Origin: Cystobasidiopsis lactophilus
Taxonomy: Eukaryota > Basidiomycota > Agaricostilbomycetes > Agaricostilbales > Chionosphaeraceae
Direction: 5' to 3'
Length of the DNA: 64,000 nt
Assembly (NCBI GenBank): GCA_001599975.1
Contig: BCIO01000005.1
Location: 2,652,508-2,716,507 of the forward strand
In this document: in pieces, positions 46,500-57,641 of the stretch
Layout of the letters: the number at the start of each line of letters is the position of its first letter
How positions within the stretch are numbered: position 1 is the stretch's first letter
Position numbers and translations under genes: made by a program
The notes under the pieces: model-generated
Seen by the model: the letters and a program-made list of their open reading frames with translations, nothing else
Told to the model about the DNA's origin: nothing
The model's database searches: none

Positions 46500-47171
46500 T
46501 TCAGAAGTCGCCACCGAAATGATCTTCGTAATAGTTGGGCTCGCTGTGGGTACGAGGAGGGACGAAGCAGTCGACCAAGGGGATCTTCAGTTCGGAGATC
46601 TCGACGGCAGTTTCGACGTCGGCAAAAAATCTGTCCATCGGATTGTCTGCCGCAATCACAATGAGACGGTATCGGCGCACAAGAAGGCCTGCTACGTACT
46701 TCGAGGATCACCGAAGGCTGCTGTAAGGGTGTTAAAGCGCGTAGTCTTGTAGCCTTGAAGCCCGAGCCACTGCCATAAGAAAAATCGTGCTAATGTGAGG
46801 TATGCGAGACTGATGACCCAGCCATAGTCGAGCTTTTCGTCGTTCTTGTAGAGCATGCCATCAGCCTCTTGAGCAGTGAAGGCAAGGAAGCAAGGTGTGG
46901 GTTGTAAATCTACTGAGGTTGCGGTTGCGGTTTCGGCTTTGCAGGCAGGGCTCTCGAGTGCGCCTCGAATCTTACTTCACGTCTTCTCGGGGGAATGAGA
47001 ACCATTTCAGATGCCAACAGACCAACTTTGTAATAGGTCTGCGGGATCAAATGAGCTTTAAGTGTTGGGGTCTGAGGAAAAGCCACCTACACCGAAATGC
47101 AGACGGGAAGTCGATCGCACAGCTTCAGCAGCCGTCTCCGTCTTTTCTCTGTGCAAGGTAGAGACAGTCAT
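46500..47171 (-). CDS. Orphan gene with probable frameshift; C-terminus shared with the F-box gene at 49502
   Basis: Exons 47091-47171, 46981-47038, 46500-46912. I do not recognise the family. Readable parts include RLHFGTYYKVGLLASEMV, PCFLAFTAQEADGMLYKN, LAYLTLARFFLWQWLG, RRYRLIVIAADNPMDRFFAD and ISELKIPLVDCFVPPR. Within the last exon the frame of GDPR and the frame of KYVAGLLVRRYR are off by one around 46705-46715, and no intron of reasonable size can join them, so a one-base deletion or sequencing error is likely. The last 25 residues resemble the end of the F-box protein at 49502-50759 (ISKLKIPFVHCFLPPR). It may be a decaying or fast-evolving gene. Confidence 0.5.
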
Positions 47172-47210
47172 ACTGGTGTGATTGGCACGTTCTTGTGAGT
47201 ATTAGCCTCG

Positions 47211-47660
47211 TCAGAATTCTTCAGGCGGGAGCCAACGAAACCGCCGTTCTCGCTCGTCGAGCTCGACAAGCGGCGCTTCAAGAGCATCGACGCCCAGTGT
47301 TTATGCTGTACAGTATAAAAGTTAGGCTGGTGCATCCAGCGAATGAATGGCGGAAGAACGTACCGGTGACCTGAATGCCATCATCACCAACTAAATTCGC
47401 CACAGATGCGTCGTTGCCGCAAGCGTTCGTACGGCGTCCGCCTTGTCAGGCCACTGTCCTCTACCAAGTGTGCAGGAGCATGCCCAAACCGAGTGTGCCA
47501 TCTTGCTTGAGCCACCTCTCCTTCAGCTTCGACCGCATCAAACTCGTTGCTCGAGCTTTTGGCCTTCCTTGCCGCCAGCTCTTGCGCGTCTGGAGAAGCT
47601 AAATGAATTGTCGGGCCTGAAGCTGATGTTTGGTCTCGCCATCTGCTCGTAAGCCGTTAA
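47211..47660 (-). other. Unresolved minus-strand coding fragments
   Basis: Several stretches read like exons but could not be joined with confidence: a final exon near 47211-47275 (APLVELDERERRFRWLPP, ends in TGA), a preceding one ending at 47364 (NDASVANLVGDDGIQVT) across an 88-nt intron, and KERWLKQDGTLGLGMLL further upstream. It may be a separate gene, or 5' material related to the orphan gene at 46500. No family recognised. Confidence 0.3.
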
Positions 47661-47804
47661 GCTTTGTCGGCGAAAGATCCGCGCCCGCTTGCCCAGAATG
47701 GCAACAAAAACAACAAAGCACTTGTGCTGAGAGCGACCATCTGGGCGTTTGCTGGCCCATTAGCTGCTTTCTGCTTGACGAGAACCGCAAAGCGCTGGCT
47801 GGCC

Positions 47805-49233
47805 ATGTCGCTGTCCGCGTACGACACATTGCATGGACCATTTTGCGAGCAGGCCTTGGCGACGGCATTTCTGGGGCCGCCGTTCGTGGTATGACAAGCT
47901 CTTCTAGTCGCTTGACTCAAGCACCTGCTCACCCGTTCGGCAAAGGGATGGATATTGAACTTTACCCTGAACGGCGTGGTCATCTCGTTGGTTCGTGCTG
48001 GCAACTTTGAGATTTTGGGCCCTACTTTTCTAACCTGACTCCACAGTTCTTTTCGTACACTTCCACCGACCTGTACGAGCATGACGGTCCTCTATTAAAG
48101 GCCATGACTTGGTAGGCCACGACGAGGTGGCAAAGCAGATGGAAGCTCAAAGTACTCGAGCAGGGCGGTGGTCATCTTAAATCAAGTGTCAACGGGACTG
48201 CAAGCGAATCAAGCTTACTTTTACGGCACCACTCAAGACAGAACCGCCGACGTGTTGCTAATAGCGCGGAAGGTCGACTCGGTCGTCCTGATTATCGGTG
48301 GCTGCGTTTGCCTTCTGGTCCAAATCTACCTTGCTCGACGCGCGGCGACATTGCTTGGTGCTCGAAGGAGGATCACCAAGTTCTTTTGGGCAGCAATCAT
48401 TCCAATGATGACTGTCGCCGTCCGTGCTTCCCTTTTCTCTTCCCTGCTCCCCCTTCTCAATCTTCCTTTGGGACAGATCTTGGCGAGCTTTGGCATGACC
48501 GTAATTGGCTGGCTCTATTATTTGGCCGAGACAGATCGCGCTCTGCCGTTTACTTTCAACAACCTGCAAGCCTGCTGGCTCTGGCTAGACGCTGCGATCG
48601 ACACCTTGATCAGTGTAGCGCTGTGCTTTGGGCTCAGGGCATACATTAGCGGATACAACGAGCACACAGTGAGTGCCTGCCGAAGTCTTCAGGCTATGGT
48701 TAAACTTTCGCTTGCCAGGATCGCACCATTCGCTTTTACATCGTGCTCGCCATGGAAACTGCCCTATACACTTGCGCATGCGCCATCTCTGGCGCCGTTC
48801 TTTCCATCGTGTATCGTGAGTGGGCAAAAGAAGAGCTTGTCCTCGCCGCTCACAGAATCTGTGACCAGCCTCGAGTGATCTCTACCACTTTAACGCGCCC
48901 TTTGTATTGGTCTGGTCCCAGCCGTCACTATACGCCATCTCAATGTTGGTCAACCTCAGTGGGAGGAAGGGCGAGACCAGCGGCCTCCTCGCTAAACGGA
49001 CAGTCTCCTTTCGGGCCACGGTGGCGCCGGTATCCTTCGGTGGAGGGGTGGGGTCCCAGGTCTCGGTGCACTCTATCAGCTTTACGGCTGTAGACGACGG
49101 TGGCAAGGAGACCACTAAGGAGTTGTGCCCGCCGCTGACCAGAGCAAGAGGTTCATCGCAGTCGTCATTTGCAGCTCGCATTCAAGAGGAAGATCCGCCC
49201 TTCCGGCAGTCCACTTATATACCTGTTTTATGA
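47805..49233 (+). CDS. DUF6534-like multi-spanning membrane protein
   Basis: Exons 47805-47888, 47946-47990, 48047-48111, 48164-48668, 48719-48815, 48869-49233; 386 residues. Features match the basidiomycete DUF6534 family: N-terminal FLGPPFVGWILNF, LNGVVISLFFSYTSTDLYE, then several helices (VVLIIGGCVCLLVQIYL, WAAIIPMMTVAVRASL, WLDAAIDTLISVALCFGL, FYIVLAMETALYTCACAI) and the end of the core, LYAISMLVNLSGR. A Ser/Thr-rich cytosolic tail follows. Family function is unknown; an orphan receptor-like role has been suggested by topology only. An upstream ATG at 47664 keeps the frame but adds a non-conserved stretch. Confidence 0.8.
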
Positions 49234-49501
49234 TTGTATACCACTGCGATATATTAAAAAAGCGGGAAGTACAACTGGCGCAGACATCGGTGCGGTGGCT
49301 GGTGAAGCTCAAGGTGGTGAGAAGCCAAGGCCTTTCTGGGACAGCGAGATGGCAAATGTAGCACGAAAAGAGCTTCTATGGCATCTTTCTACGTGTTTGC
49401 GTTGACGAAGGTGAAGTTGACTCGCGGCTTGCACGAGCCAAGATGAAACTTTGCCATGATTGACCCAAAGGTGAAGCACGACTAGTGGACGAGCCCTTGT
49501 T

Positions 49502-50759
49502 CTATCTGTACGACTTCGTGGGTCTAGGTGGCAGAAAGCAGTGGACGAAAGGAATCTTGAGCTTGCTGATGGCGACGGTGGCGCGAATCTTTTTAAAACC
49601 AAATGACTTCAGGTTGTCTGCGGAGGTTTGGGACAACCTTGAGACGAGGCCGCAGTGAAGCACTTGATTTAAGTTTCCTCACAGTGCGTTCTTCCGTAAG
49701 AAGGATCCCAAGAATCATCCTCATCCTCATCGCTGTCGTCGCCGTCGTTCTGGAACCATGCATCATCTCTCTTGACCTCATAGCCTGCTTCTAGATGAGT
49801 CGGAACAGAATGGCAGTAGACCGGGACGTACTAGCGATCCATCCATTTTCAAGCATTTGGTCGCTGTAGCGGGCACGTCCGTTGGGTTTCGCTGGAGCGT
49901 TGGGCCAAAATGGAGGACGCTCCCATTCAAAAGCACTCCTGCAAGCAGTGTCACACAACTCCAAATCAAATGAACCTTGACGGGCGCTTCTGGCTCTCTT
50001 TTCGGCTTTCGTCGGGGTCCGTGGTATAGTCTTGCGAACTGCAAGCGAGCGGCGCCTCCGAGGTTGACGATCCGAGTTCTTGGAGTGGAACCACCTTGGC
50101 AACTTCATCAGCAGCACTCCAAAGAGAGAGAGAGCAGACCTGAATCTCACCCCGATGGCACAACTTGAAGTTGCGGCATCTCCTCTTGGGCAGCCATGCC
50201 CGTGATGGGGTTTATGAAGAGCACGCAAGTGATATCCGCGTTCTCGTCATCAGCTGCCGGTGTGAAAGTGACTTCACTAGAGCTTGGGTCGAAAGCGTGG
50301 AAGATCAGATTGGCCTCTTGCGAAGGTGCCGCAAATTCAGCCCTTCTCTCCACTGCTGAAAAGTGAGCTCTCCGTCGAGAAGAATTGTCGTGGCAGCCTA
50401 CAGAACCATCGCAAGTCTTCAGAGCCTTCGCCATCTCGTCTGATATTTGGATCGGTGAGAGCCACTTTGATGTAGCCCCCTCGGACCTTTCCTTTGTAGA
50501 CAGCAGCGTTCGTGTATCCAGCTACTTGTAGCATCACTGAAGAAGCAATTTGGCGGAAGGTTTTGTTGACAGCGAGGAGCGGCAGGAGAATGGCGGCTGC
50601 ATTTTAAATTGAAAGGATGAAGTGCTCGGTCGCTCAGTATGTAGGCGAATGCTTGGAGTTGAAGCTAGACGCACCTCCTGCTGGATCATCGTCACTGGAG
50701 CAAGTGGCGAGCTCAGTGAACACGGAACGCCACACTTCGGCGGGCAGGACTGTCCACAT
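49502..50759 (-). CDS. F-box domain protein
   Basis: Exons 50675-50759, 50402-50536, 50151-50352, 49832-50094, 49683-49790, 49502-49617; 302 residues. The protein begins MWTVLPAEVWRSVFTELA, an F-box core of about 18 residues. The middle has VYKGKVRGGYIKVALTDP and IFHAFDPSSSEVTF; then comes a basic segment (RQPRRRRSLAVRK), ARYSDQMLENGWIA, an Asp/Glu/Ser run (DGDDSDEDEDDSWD) and a C-terminus LKIPFVHCFLPPRP. The six exons join in phase with GT-AG introns of 41-65 nt except the first (138 nt). Likely an SCF adaptor; the substrate is unknown. The C-terminus recurs in the orphan gene at 46500. Confidence 0.68.
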
Positions 50760-50971
50760 CTATCGCCGTTGGCATAGAACGAATTCCGACGTCGCTTGAT
50801 GTCAACTGCTGACGTGACACGATGGAAGAAGCCTCCGTGCACCCGAGGCAACTGAGAAGTCTCGTTGCTGTCAAACGAGAAGAAAGAACAATCGCCATTC
50901 CAAAGGTCACCGTTGACTGACGATTAACATCCCTACTTCCTCGACTTTGCTTTTGATCTGTCGACAGCCCT

Positions 50972-53113
50972 TTACTGCGCAGGAGCAGGGGAAGGCAGCT
51001 CGCCAGCGGTGGCTGACGGCTTCCTGCCGCCTCGGTAGCCCTCGCCTCGACCGCGGCCTTCACCTCGGCCTCTGCCTCCTCCTCGCCCACCACGTCCCCT
51101 CTGGTCGCTTCCCCGGCTGCCTTCAAAGGCCGGCCTGACCTGGCTCCAGCCATCCTCCACTTCTTGCGCCTGCGCTTGGGGCTGGTCCCTTGGGGTATAG
51201 CCGCCACCTCGACCACCTCGGCCGCCGCGTCCGCCTCTTGGGGGTCGGTCGCCGTCCGAGCGCCTAGGCGGTCGCTCCGAGCCCTCTTCAAAGTCAGAGC
51301 GGCCCTTCCGGTGTCCTCCGCCGCCACCGCCTCGGCCACCGCGGCCTCGACCACCGCGAGCTTGCTGTTCGCCACCGGCTACCATGGGAGTGACGGGAGG
51401 CTCGGCCGCCGCCTGAGGAACGGCGGGCGGGAGGGGCGCCGCCACTGCTTCAGTGGCTAGTGGTGGGGTAGGCGCGGCGTCAGGCAGGTATTCGCCAGCA
51501 GCGTGGGTGCCGGACTCAACGTCGTCCGCCCACGAGGAGATGCCGGGACCGGAGCCAAAGCTTTGTCCGCCGTGCACGCCGGTGGTGTTGGACGTTAGGA
51601 GCGAGTCGGTCCATGGGGAGGAGCGGTTCAATGGTGGCTCGACCGCGCCGGCCGGTTGAGGGGTGTTCCAGGTGCCAACATCCTCCTGAGGCGGTTCTTG
51701 GTAGGTGAAAGTCTGAGGAGAGGAGTGCTCGTAGGCCTGTTGGGCGGCCGGAACCTCAAGTTCGGATGCCTGCATGAAGGACAGAGTAGGGGCAACGGGA
51801 GCGGGGGCGCCGCCAGCAAGGCGGAGGTGGGCTTCCGAGGCGGCCTCAACCTGATCGCTGCGCAGGTCGTCAATGTCGTGGAAGCCGTTGACGTGGTCGG
51901 TGGCTCCGGGAAGGCCAGAGGAAGAGGCTTGCGCCACTTCGGCGGGGGAAGCGGTGAGGTCCAATGTCATTTGCTTGAGCCGGCCATCTGTGGACCTGCA
52001 GTGTCAGTGATCTCACTGCTAGATTGTGGACAGAAGCCCACATGAAACGCCCTCAATGACGTCCACTTCGTCGCCCTTAGTGAGGCGCTGCAGGCGCTCA
52101 AAGGCGTCCTCGTTGCCGCCAAGCAGAGGGCCATTGACCAGCGCCTCGTGGAGCATCTTGACGGCGGCAGCCTCTTGTCCAGTAGCGTCTATGCGCTCAT
52201 TTATTGAGACAGAATGCCAAGGGAGGCAATGGGTGGGAAGCAAGCGCACCGGCAACGACAGGTGGTAGGACCGGGGGCATGAAGCCGCCTTCCGGGGAGA
52301 AGAGCGAGTTGAGGTGGAAGAACTGCAAGAGCAGGGTGATCTCCGATTGGGCTTGCTTCTGTTGGTGCCAAAAACTCAGTTTGGAATCCTAGACAGCTCC
52401 CAGTAAGCCGGCACGAACCTTGACCTCGTGGGTGGCCACGACGAGCTTGTTGGCTATCCTCTTGTCGTCTTCGGCGGCCTTACTGGCCATCAGCTTTTCA
52501 ATCTCTGCTTCGTCCGCCTGCGCAACAGCGAGGAAGGGAAGCCCGGAGATGAGACCAAACTTTTGTGGAGCACAAAGATCAGACGACCGCGGCTCACCTC
52601 GAGCACCTTGGCGACCTCTTGCAGCTCTTTGAGGACGGCTTCCAGGGCGGGCTTGGTGGCGATGGCCTTTTGCTGGTCCGGGTTGAGCGACTCCTTTTGG
52701 TCTTGGTAGCCCTCGATGCGTTGCTGTTTGTGCGAGGGCGCATGAATATATTTCTGTGGCGCTTTACAAATTCACGATGAATGCAAACGCACCAGCTTCT
52801 TTTGGGTGGCCTTGATGCGCTTGACGACGAGCACAGACGGCGGCGTCCTCTTGGGCAGCTCGCTCTCGCCAGCGTCGGCGGCGGCCACATTGAGAGACTG
52901 CGGCTCGAGCTTCAAACCCTTGGCCGGCTGCTGCTGCTGTGGCTCGGCGTCGTCGCTGCCAGTCGCAGTGACACCCTCGCCAACGGCCTCAGACTTGGTC
53001 GACTTGTGGCCGCGAGCGCGGGTCTTTTTGATCTTGGCTTGGATGGCGCCCAAGCCAGGAATGAAGCGCTCCGCTGTGGAAGCGGGCGGCTCGTTGGCTG
53101 CAGCGGTGGCCAT
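50972..53113 (-). CDS. RGG-box RNA-binding protein, Caprin-like
   Basis: Exons 52793-53113, 52598-52723, 52419-52517, 52250-52358, 52042-52188, 50972-51987; 605 residues. N-terminal basic region (IKKTRARGHKSTK), a long coiled coil spanning residues about 95-190 (QRIEGYQDQKESLNPDQQKA, ADEAEIEKLMASKAAEDDKR) and a helical dimer-like domain. A Pro/Gln/Ser-rich middle follows, then a C-terminal RGG box with many RGG/RGGRGG repeats. The order coiled coil, low complexity, RGG matches Caprin-family proteins, which bind mRNA and G3BP in stress granules; I infer a similar role. The last exon of over 1 kb encodes all the disordered sequence. Confidence 0.8.
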
Positions 53114-53740
53114 TTATTATTGGTTTTTTGGGGAGGTTATTTGCTTTTTGGCTATTGGCGTCAGAACAGATCAGTAGTGTTGGCGCAAGAAATAAATGCG
53201 GAGGGGGATGAGTTGCTCGTCATCGCGTGACCTGGCTCGATTGTGGTGGTCGTTCTAGGCGTCAGCTTGCAAGATTGCAGGAATCGAAGGGAATCTCTAT
53301 GAAGTGGTATATAGCCAGAAGAATGGACGGCTGCGAAGCGAGATGCTTGGAAGAGAGGGATGGTGATCGATGCTTCTGCAACGAGCAACGGCCTCAGTCC
53401 TCTGGACATTTGGCGCAGAACAGACGCAGAGCAAACTGACCTAAGATGAAGGGAAACGAGGGAAGAGAGCGGGGATGGGAGAAGCGAGGTAGTGGTGCAT
53501 CTAGCCTGCGAGCGGAGCACTTCTCCGTTAGCTTCCGCGGAAGCAAAGTGGAAGCAATGTCCATTGCTCACTTCGCTAGGGAGAACCAATGGAATGGGAA
53601 AGGAGATCAGGCGTAATGGGCCGGGTGTTATGAGGTGTCGGCGAAATAATGAGGCAAAGTAGGAACGCATCTGTCCGTTTCGAAGACGAGTTAAGCTCAC
53701 GTCCAATCTAGATTGAGAAATAGTGCGCGACGAACCTGAT
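53114..53740. other. Intergenic region upstream of the Caprin-like gene
   Basis: 627 bp between two co-oriented genes; promoter and 3' UTR. A 181-codon open frame on the minus strand (53161-53706) lacks any motif and overlaps no splice logic. Confidence 0.45.
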
Positions 53741-55230
53741 TTAGATGGGCGTCCATTCCCAGACTGACGAGATCCACTTTCGCAAGTCGACCTCTTTCGG
53801 TATGCTTTTCAAGATCCAAGGGTGCTGGTTCAGCTGCTGCGGGTTTGGTCTTTTGCTTGGATCCTTCTCCAAGCTGTGGAGGCGCTAGTGTCTCAGCTAC
53901 CTTGTTTGGAAGTGGCAGGACAGGTCAAGAGCACGCACCACAGCCGGAGGAAGTCGCGGATGGCTTTTTTGTAGACAATTCCATTCTCGGCGTCGTCCTT
54001 GAGCTCTGGTGGGTCCATCGTGGTGATATAGGTCAAGAGCTCGATGGGGCCCAAAGGGCCTTCGCTGTCGTCCGGCGGGAACGGGAACCGATTTTGTGCG
54101 ATCTCGTGGATGGTGAGACCGAGGGACCAGATGTCAGAGGTCCACGTATAAGGGGCGCCTTTCATGCGCTCGGGCTGTCCAAAGTGACTACTTCGTCAAT
54201 GTCCGCCGAGGGATCACGAATGAGGAAAGGCCGAACCGCCATGTAGTAGGACGTCCCCACGAACGTCTTGGCCATCGAATTGATGAGCTCTCCAGACACA
54301 CCAAAGTCGCAGAGCTTGATCTCGCCCGTTTTGGAGACCAAAATGTTCGAAGGCTTGATGTCTGTTTGAAGTTGTAACCTTCAACATCACACCCGGTTGC
54401 CGTAATGCGAGTGAAACCAGTGACAAACCTCGGTGGATGATCTTCCTATCATGCAAGTAAACCAGTCCGTTCAAGACGGCCTCCGCAATCTTGCCCAGGA
54501 TCTTCTCGCCCGTCCGGCCTTGGCGTTTCTTGATCTGCTTGTAGATAGCGTCCAGGGAGCCGCCCTCGCAGAACTCCATGCAGATCGCAATCTCTGAGTC
54601 GGCATCTTCTAGGTAGCTGCCGTAGTAGGAGACGATGCACGTCGCCCGGCACTCCTTGTTGAACGCCAGCTCACGGAGGATCTGCTTGTGCACGTCCGGG
54701 TTCGGGGACACCGCCATCGTCTGTGTATGACCAGGCACTGCTGAGAGCGGGCCTAACAAGAGGGCAGAAGCACAGAGACGGACCTTGCGAGCCATAATGA
54801 GGCCAGTGGGCTTGTGCCGGACCTTCCACACCTCTCCCGCTGCTCCCGCTCCCAAGCGCCCAATCTCCTCCACGTCCTCCCTGTTGATCTTGCTCAGCTG
54901 CTTGACCTCGCACTCGCCAGACGAGGTCGAGGGCTTGGGAGCTGAGGGCGATGGCGACGGTGAAGCGCCATTGCTCGAGCCCGAGCCTCCTTGAGTCGCA
55001 TCCGGTGCGTCAATGTTCAGGCCAGAGATGACCTTTTGCAGTTGCTGGATCCTCTGCTTGCTCTCGTCCACCGACACTCGGCTCTCCTCGCTGCTGATCG
55101 AGAGCGAGGGCGAAGGCCGGTCTGTTGTCAACGCCGGGGTGGGTGCCGGCGACAAGGAGAGGGCTGGCCGCAAGCTCAGAGACGGCGTCCCTGGCTTTCT
55201 AGCTTTCGGAGGAGGCACGACGAAGCTCAT
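53741..55230 (-). CDS. MAP kinase kinase (Mkk1/2-type, cell-wall-integrity class likely)
   Basis: Exons 54784-55230, 54429-54720, 54237-54361, 53939-54174, 53741-53873; 410 residues. A dual-specificity kinase that phosphorylates a MAPK. Seen: a Ser/Pro-rich N-terminus with [11 protein letters not shown], glycine loop [15 protein letters not shown]-binding Lys in [36 protein letters not shown] with the Ser/Thr phosphorylation sites of a MEK activation loop, and YYMAPERM. The C-terminus [16 protein letters not shown] and DLRKWI is recovered only by splicing at 53938. The SGELINS..AKTFVGT loop fits Mkk1/2 better than Ste7 or Pbs2, but this is inference. Confidence 0.92.
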
Positions 55231-55328
55231 GGCTCAGGTTATGTGGCGTATTGGGGTCAAGGCTGCCGAAGTGGGAGCATCGGCGAAATGAGGTATTTCA
55301 CGTGCGAACGTGGTAGCTACAAAGACCG

Positions 55329-57125
55329 CTAAGTCGCCCAGGATACAGGCGGAGAAGTGCCGCACGACGACTTTAGAGAGGTTGAGTTCAGGGGCGGCAG
55401 CTGTCCATTTGCCACCAAATCGATGAAGGACCATTTGCCACTGCTTGCCCTGAGGCTCCAGAAGAAGGCGCCGCCCTGTGGCGAATTTGAGTGTCGCATT
55501 CACTGTGAGTTGAGAGGGAAAGGCAAGAAACCTACCGCCCAGCTCCACGCCACGGCTTGTTGCGCCCAAGCGGAGCCATCGTCAGCGGGGGTCTGAAGGG
55601 TCCACTCAGTGATCGTCACCGGAGTCTGGTCGCTCAAAAAATTAGTAAAGCTGGCCTTCAGATAGCGAGGCAGCCCCTACGGGAAAGGACGTATAGCCCT
55701 TCGCCGACGAGCAGATCATCGAAAGAATCTCTTCGCCGGACGCGTCCTTGCTAGAGAAGGTCCTGTGCCGACATGAGACAGAGATCAGACCTATTCTGAC
55801 TACGAGTGGGAAGTGCCTCATACCCAGGATATGGATGGTCCTCGAAGATCATCCACTTGGGGTCATATGCCTTGGCAAAGTCTTTCCATGCGTCCAAGCC
55901 AATATAGCCGTGGTGAAGAATGAGAGACACTCGATCAGGGTCTGCCGACATCGTTTGGTAGCTTCGCTTGTAGAAATCTTTGAGAGCAGCCACCCGCGTC
56001 TGATCGTTGTTGGTCGTAGGCTCGTTGACGACTCCGATGCCACTTATCGTGCCTCGCTTGGGATCTGCGGAGCCTTGATCAGTCAGTATCCTGTGGCGAG
56101 TACCTATACAGTAGGGTGAGCTCACGCTGGCGGATGTATTTGAGGACAGCGACAATGGTGGCGTCGTTGTACTGCTGCATATTCTGGTCGTAGCTGCCAA
56201 ATTCTAAATGAGGTCGAGTGGTTCGGTAGAAGACGTACTGCTAACGCACAAGTGAACATTATTGTCGGACGTAGCGCGTCCGCCGGATTGCCAGTCGGAC
56301 TGTAAGCCGGGCATCGAATGGAGATCGATGAGGACAGACATCCCGTACTTTTCGGCCAGTCCGATGACTCGATCTATCTCTCCCGTCTGGTTCGCTTGTA
56401 CCCAAGGATCTCCGGGTATCGGGTCAATGAAGGCCCAATAGCCGCACGGGAGCCGAAGATGGTTGACTCCGTACTGGGCCATGGTCTGAAAGTCCGACTC
56501 GGTGACCCACGAGGCCCAATGGGATTGGTGGATAGAGACCGCCTTGGAACCCAGAGCTTGGTCGAACGACCAGTGATCTTGTGCACTAGGCTGTCCATCT
56601 CGGCCTCAGTCACTTGTGTTTTAGCAATTAAACAGAACATACAGCGTTTTGACTGAAGAGGTCGTCGTTCATCCAGCGTTCTAGGAAGAGATAGCAACCG
56701 ATGTTCACACCACGCGCGGGCAGAGTTAAATCCGTCCAGTCCCATTTCTGACCCGCAGATGATGACTGAACAGTCGACACAGTAGTATTGGTCGTATTGT
56801 TGGTTGAAGTGTTCGATAACGGGCTGGCGATAGACGAGGCAGCGGGCGAAGTGAGAGTGTCTTGGGCAGTGGAGGCAGAGAGCGTGACGGCGGGGCCCGG
56901 ATCAAGCTTCCGACCAAAGCAGAAGCCTCCTCGCTTGCGCAGAAAGGCCGTTTTGAGCTTTCTTGGGAAAGGACTGCCTGTCGACGCCAGAGAAGAGAGG
57001 GAAAGTGCTGACGAGCCATTAAGTCCGAGGGTGCAGAAGATTCCGCAACCAGCGATAAAAAGTAGGACGAGAGAGCAGACAACCGAGGCGCTGGGATGCT
57101 TGGAAGCCTTAGTATGGACACGCAT
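55329..57125 (-). CDS. GH5 exo-/beta-glucanase with N-terminal membrane anchor
   Basis: Exons 56643-57125, 56239-56590, 56126-56203, 55824-56064, 55691-55762, 55536-55650, 55329-55475; 495 residues. Signal anchor (SVVCSLVLLFIAGCGIFCTLGL), a Ser/Thr-rich linker with many NxT sites, then the catalytic domain: GVNIGCYLFLERW, YGVNHLRLPCGYWAF, VLIDLHSMPGLQS, IGVVNEPTT (acid/base Glu), ITEWTLQ (nucleophile Glu) and GGAFFWSL. The type II topology resembles the plasma-membrane-bound Exg3/ExgD subgroup of 1,3-beta-glucosidases acting on wall glucan. Two introns (35 and 41 nt) are short, so those joints are less sure; all others are 52-62 nt. Confidence 0.88.
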
Positions 57126-57641
57126 TTGTCATTTGGCCTTCCCAGAAGAAGTATCCGCCCTTCGCCAGGAAGGAGCGTCGACGATGAGAGGCAGGTTTGC
57201 AGAATCCGAGGGCCGTCGAGGGAGTATTGAAACGCAATTACCAGTCCGCAGCCGGCCTCAAGAACCTCGGCGAACAAAGGGACTAGGCAGACGGCCAGTG
57301 GCCACTGCCAGTAAAAAGGTAAGTCTGATCCTCTCTGCCATCTTCTCTCCGAGAGCGCTGCAGTCCATTCAAATAGAATCATTATAAGACAGGAAGGCAT
57401 AAGCAAGATCGAGGCAGCTCTTGGTGTCGGAAGAGCAACTGCATCTTGCCAAGCGCAGTTTGCCACCGAGCGAGTGAAGGTCAAATTCTGGCAAAAGTCA
57501 ATAAGGAAGCATAAGTATAAATACAGCCCAAGCCCCTATAATAGATACAACGAGGTATTCACACCGCGCAAAAACCCCAAAAGATAACCCCTAGTCTAAC
57601 CCCAAGACTGAAGCTTCCACAATATGACATCAAATAGAGGC
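57126..57641. other. Intergenic region
   Basis: 516 bp between the stop of the coiled-coil gene and the start of the GH5 gene (both minus). AT-richer than its neighbours; no gene seen. Confidence 0.45.

Noticed and set aside
50713-51375. 220-codon minus-strand open frame
   Set aside because: Overlaps the RGG-box exon in another frame and the F-box gene start; it is Arg/Ala-rich only because of the GC-rich repeats.
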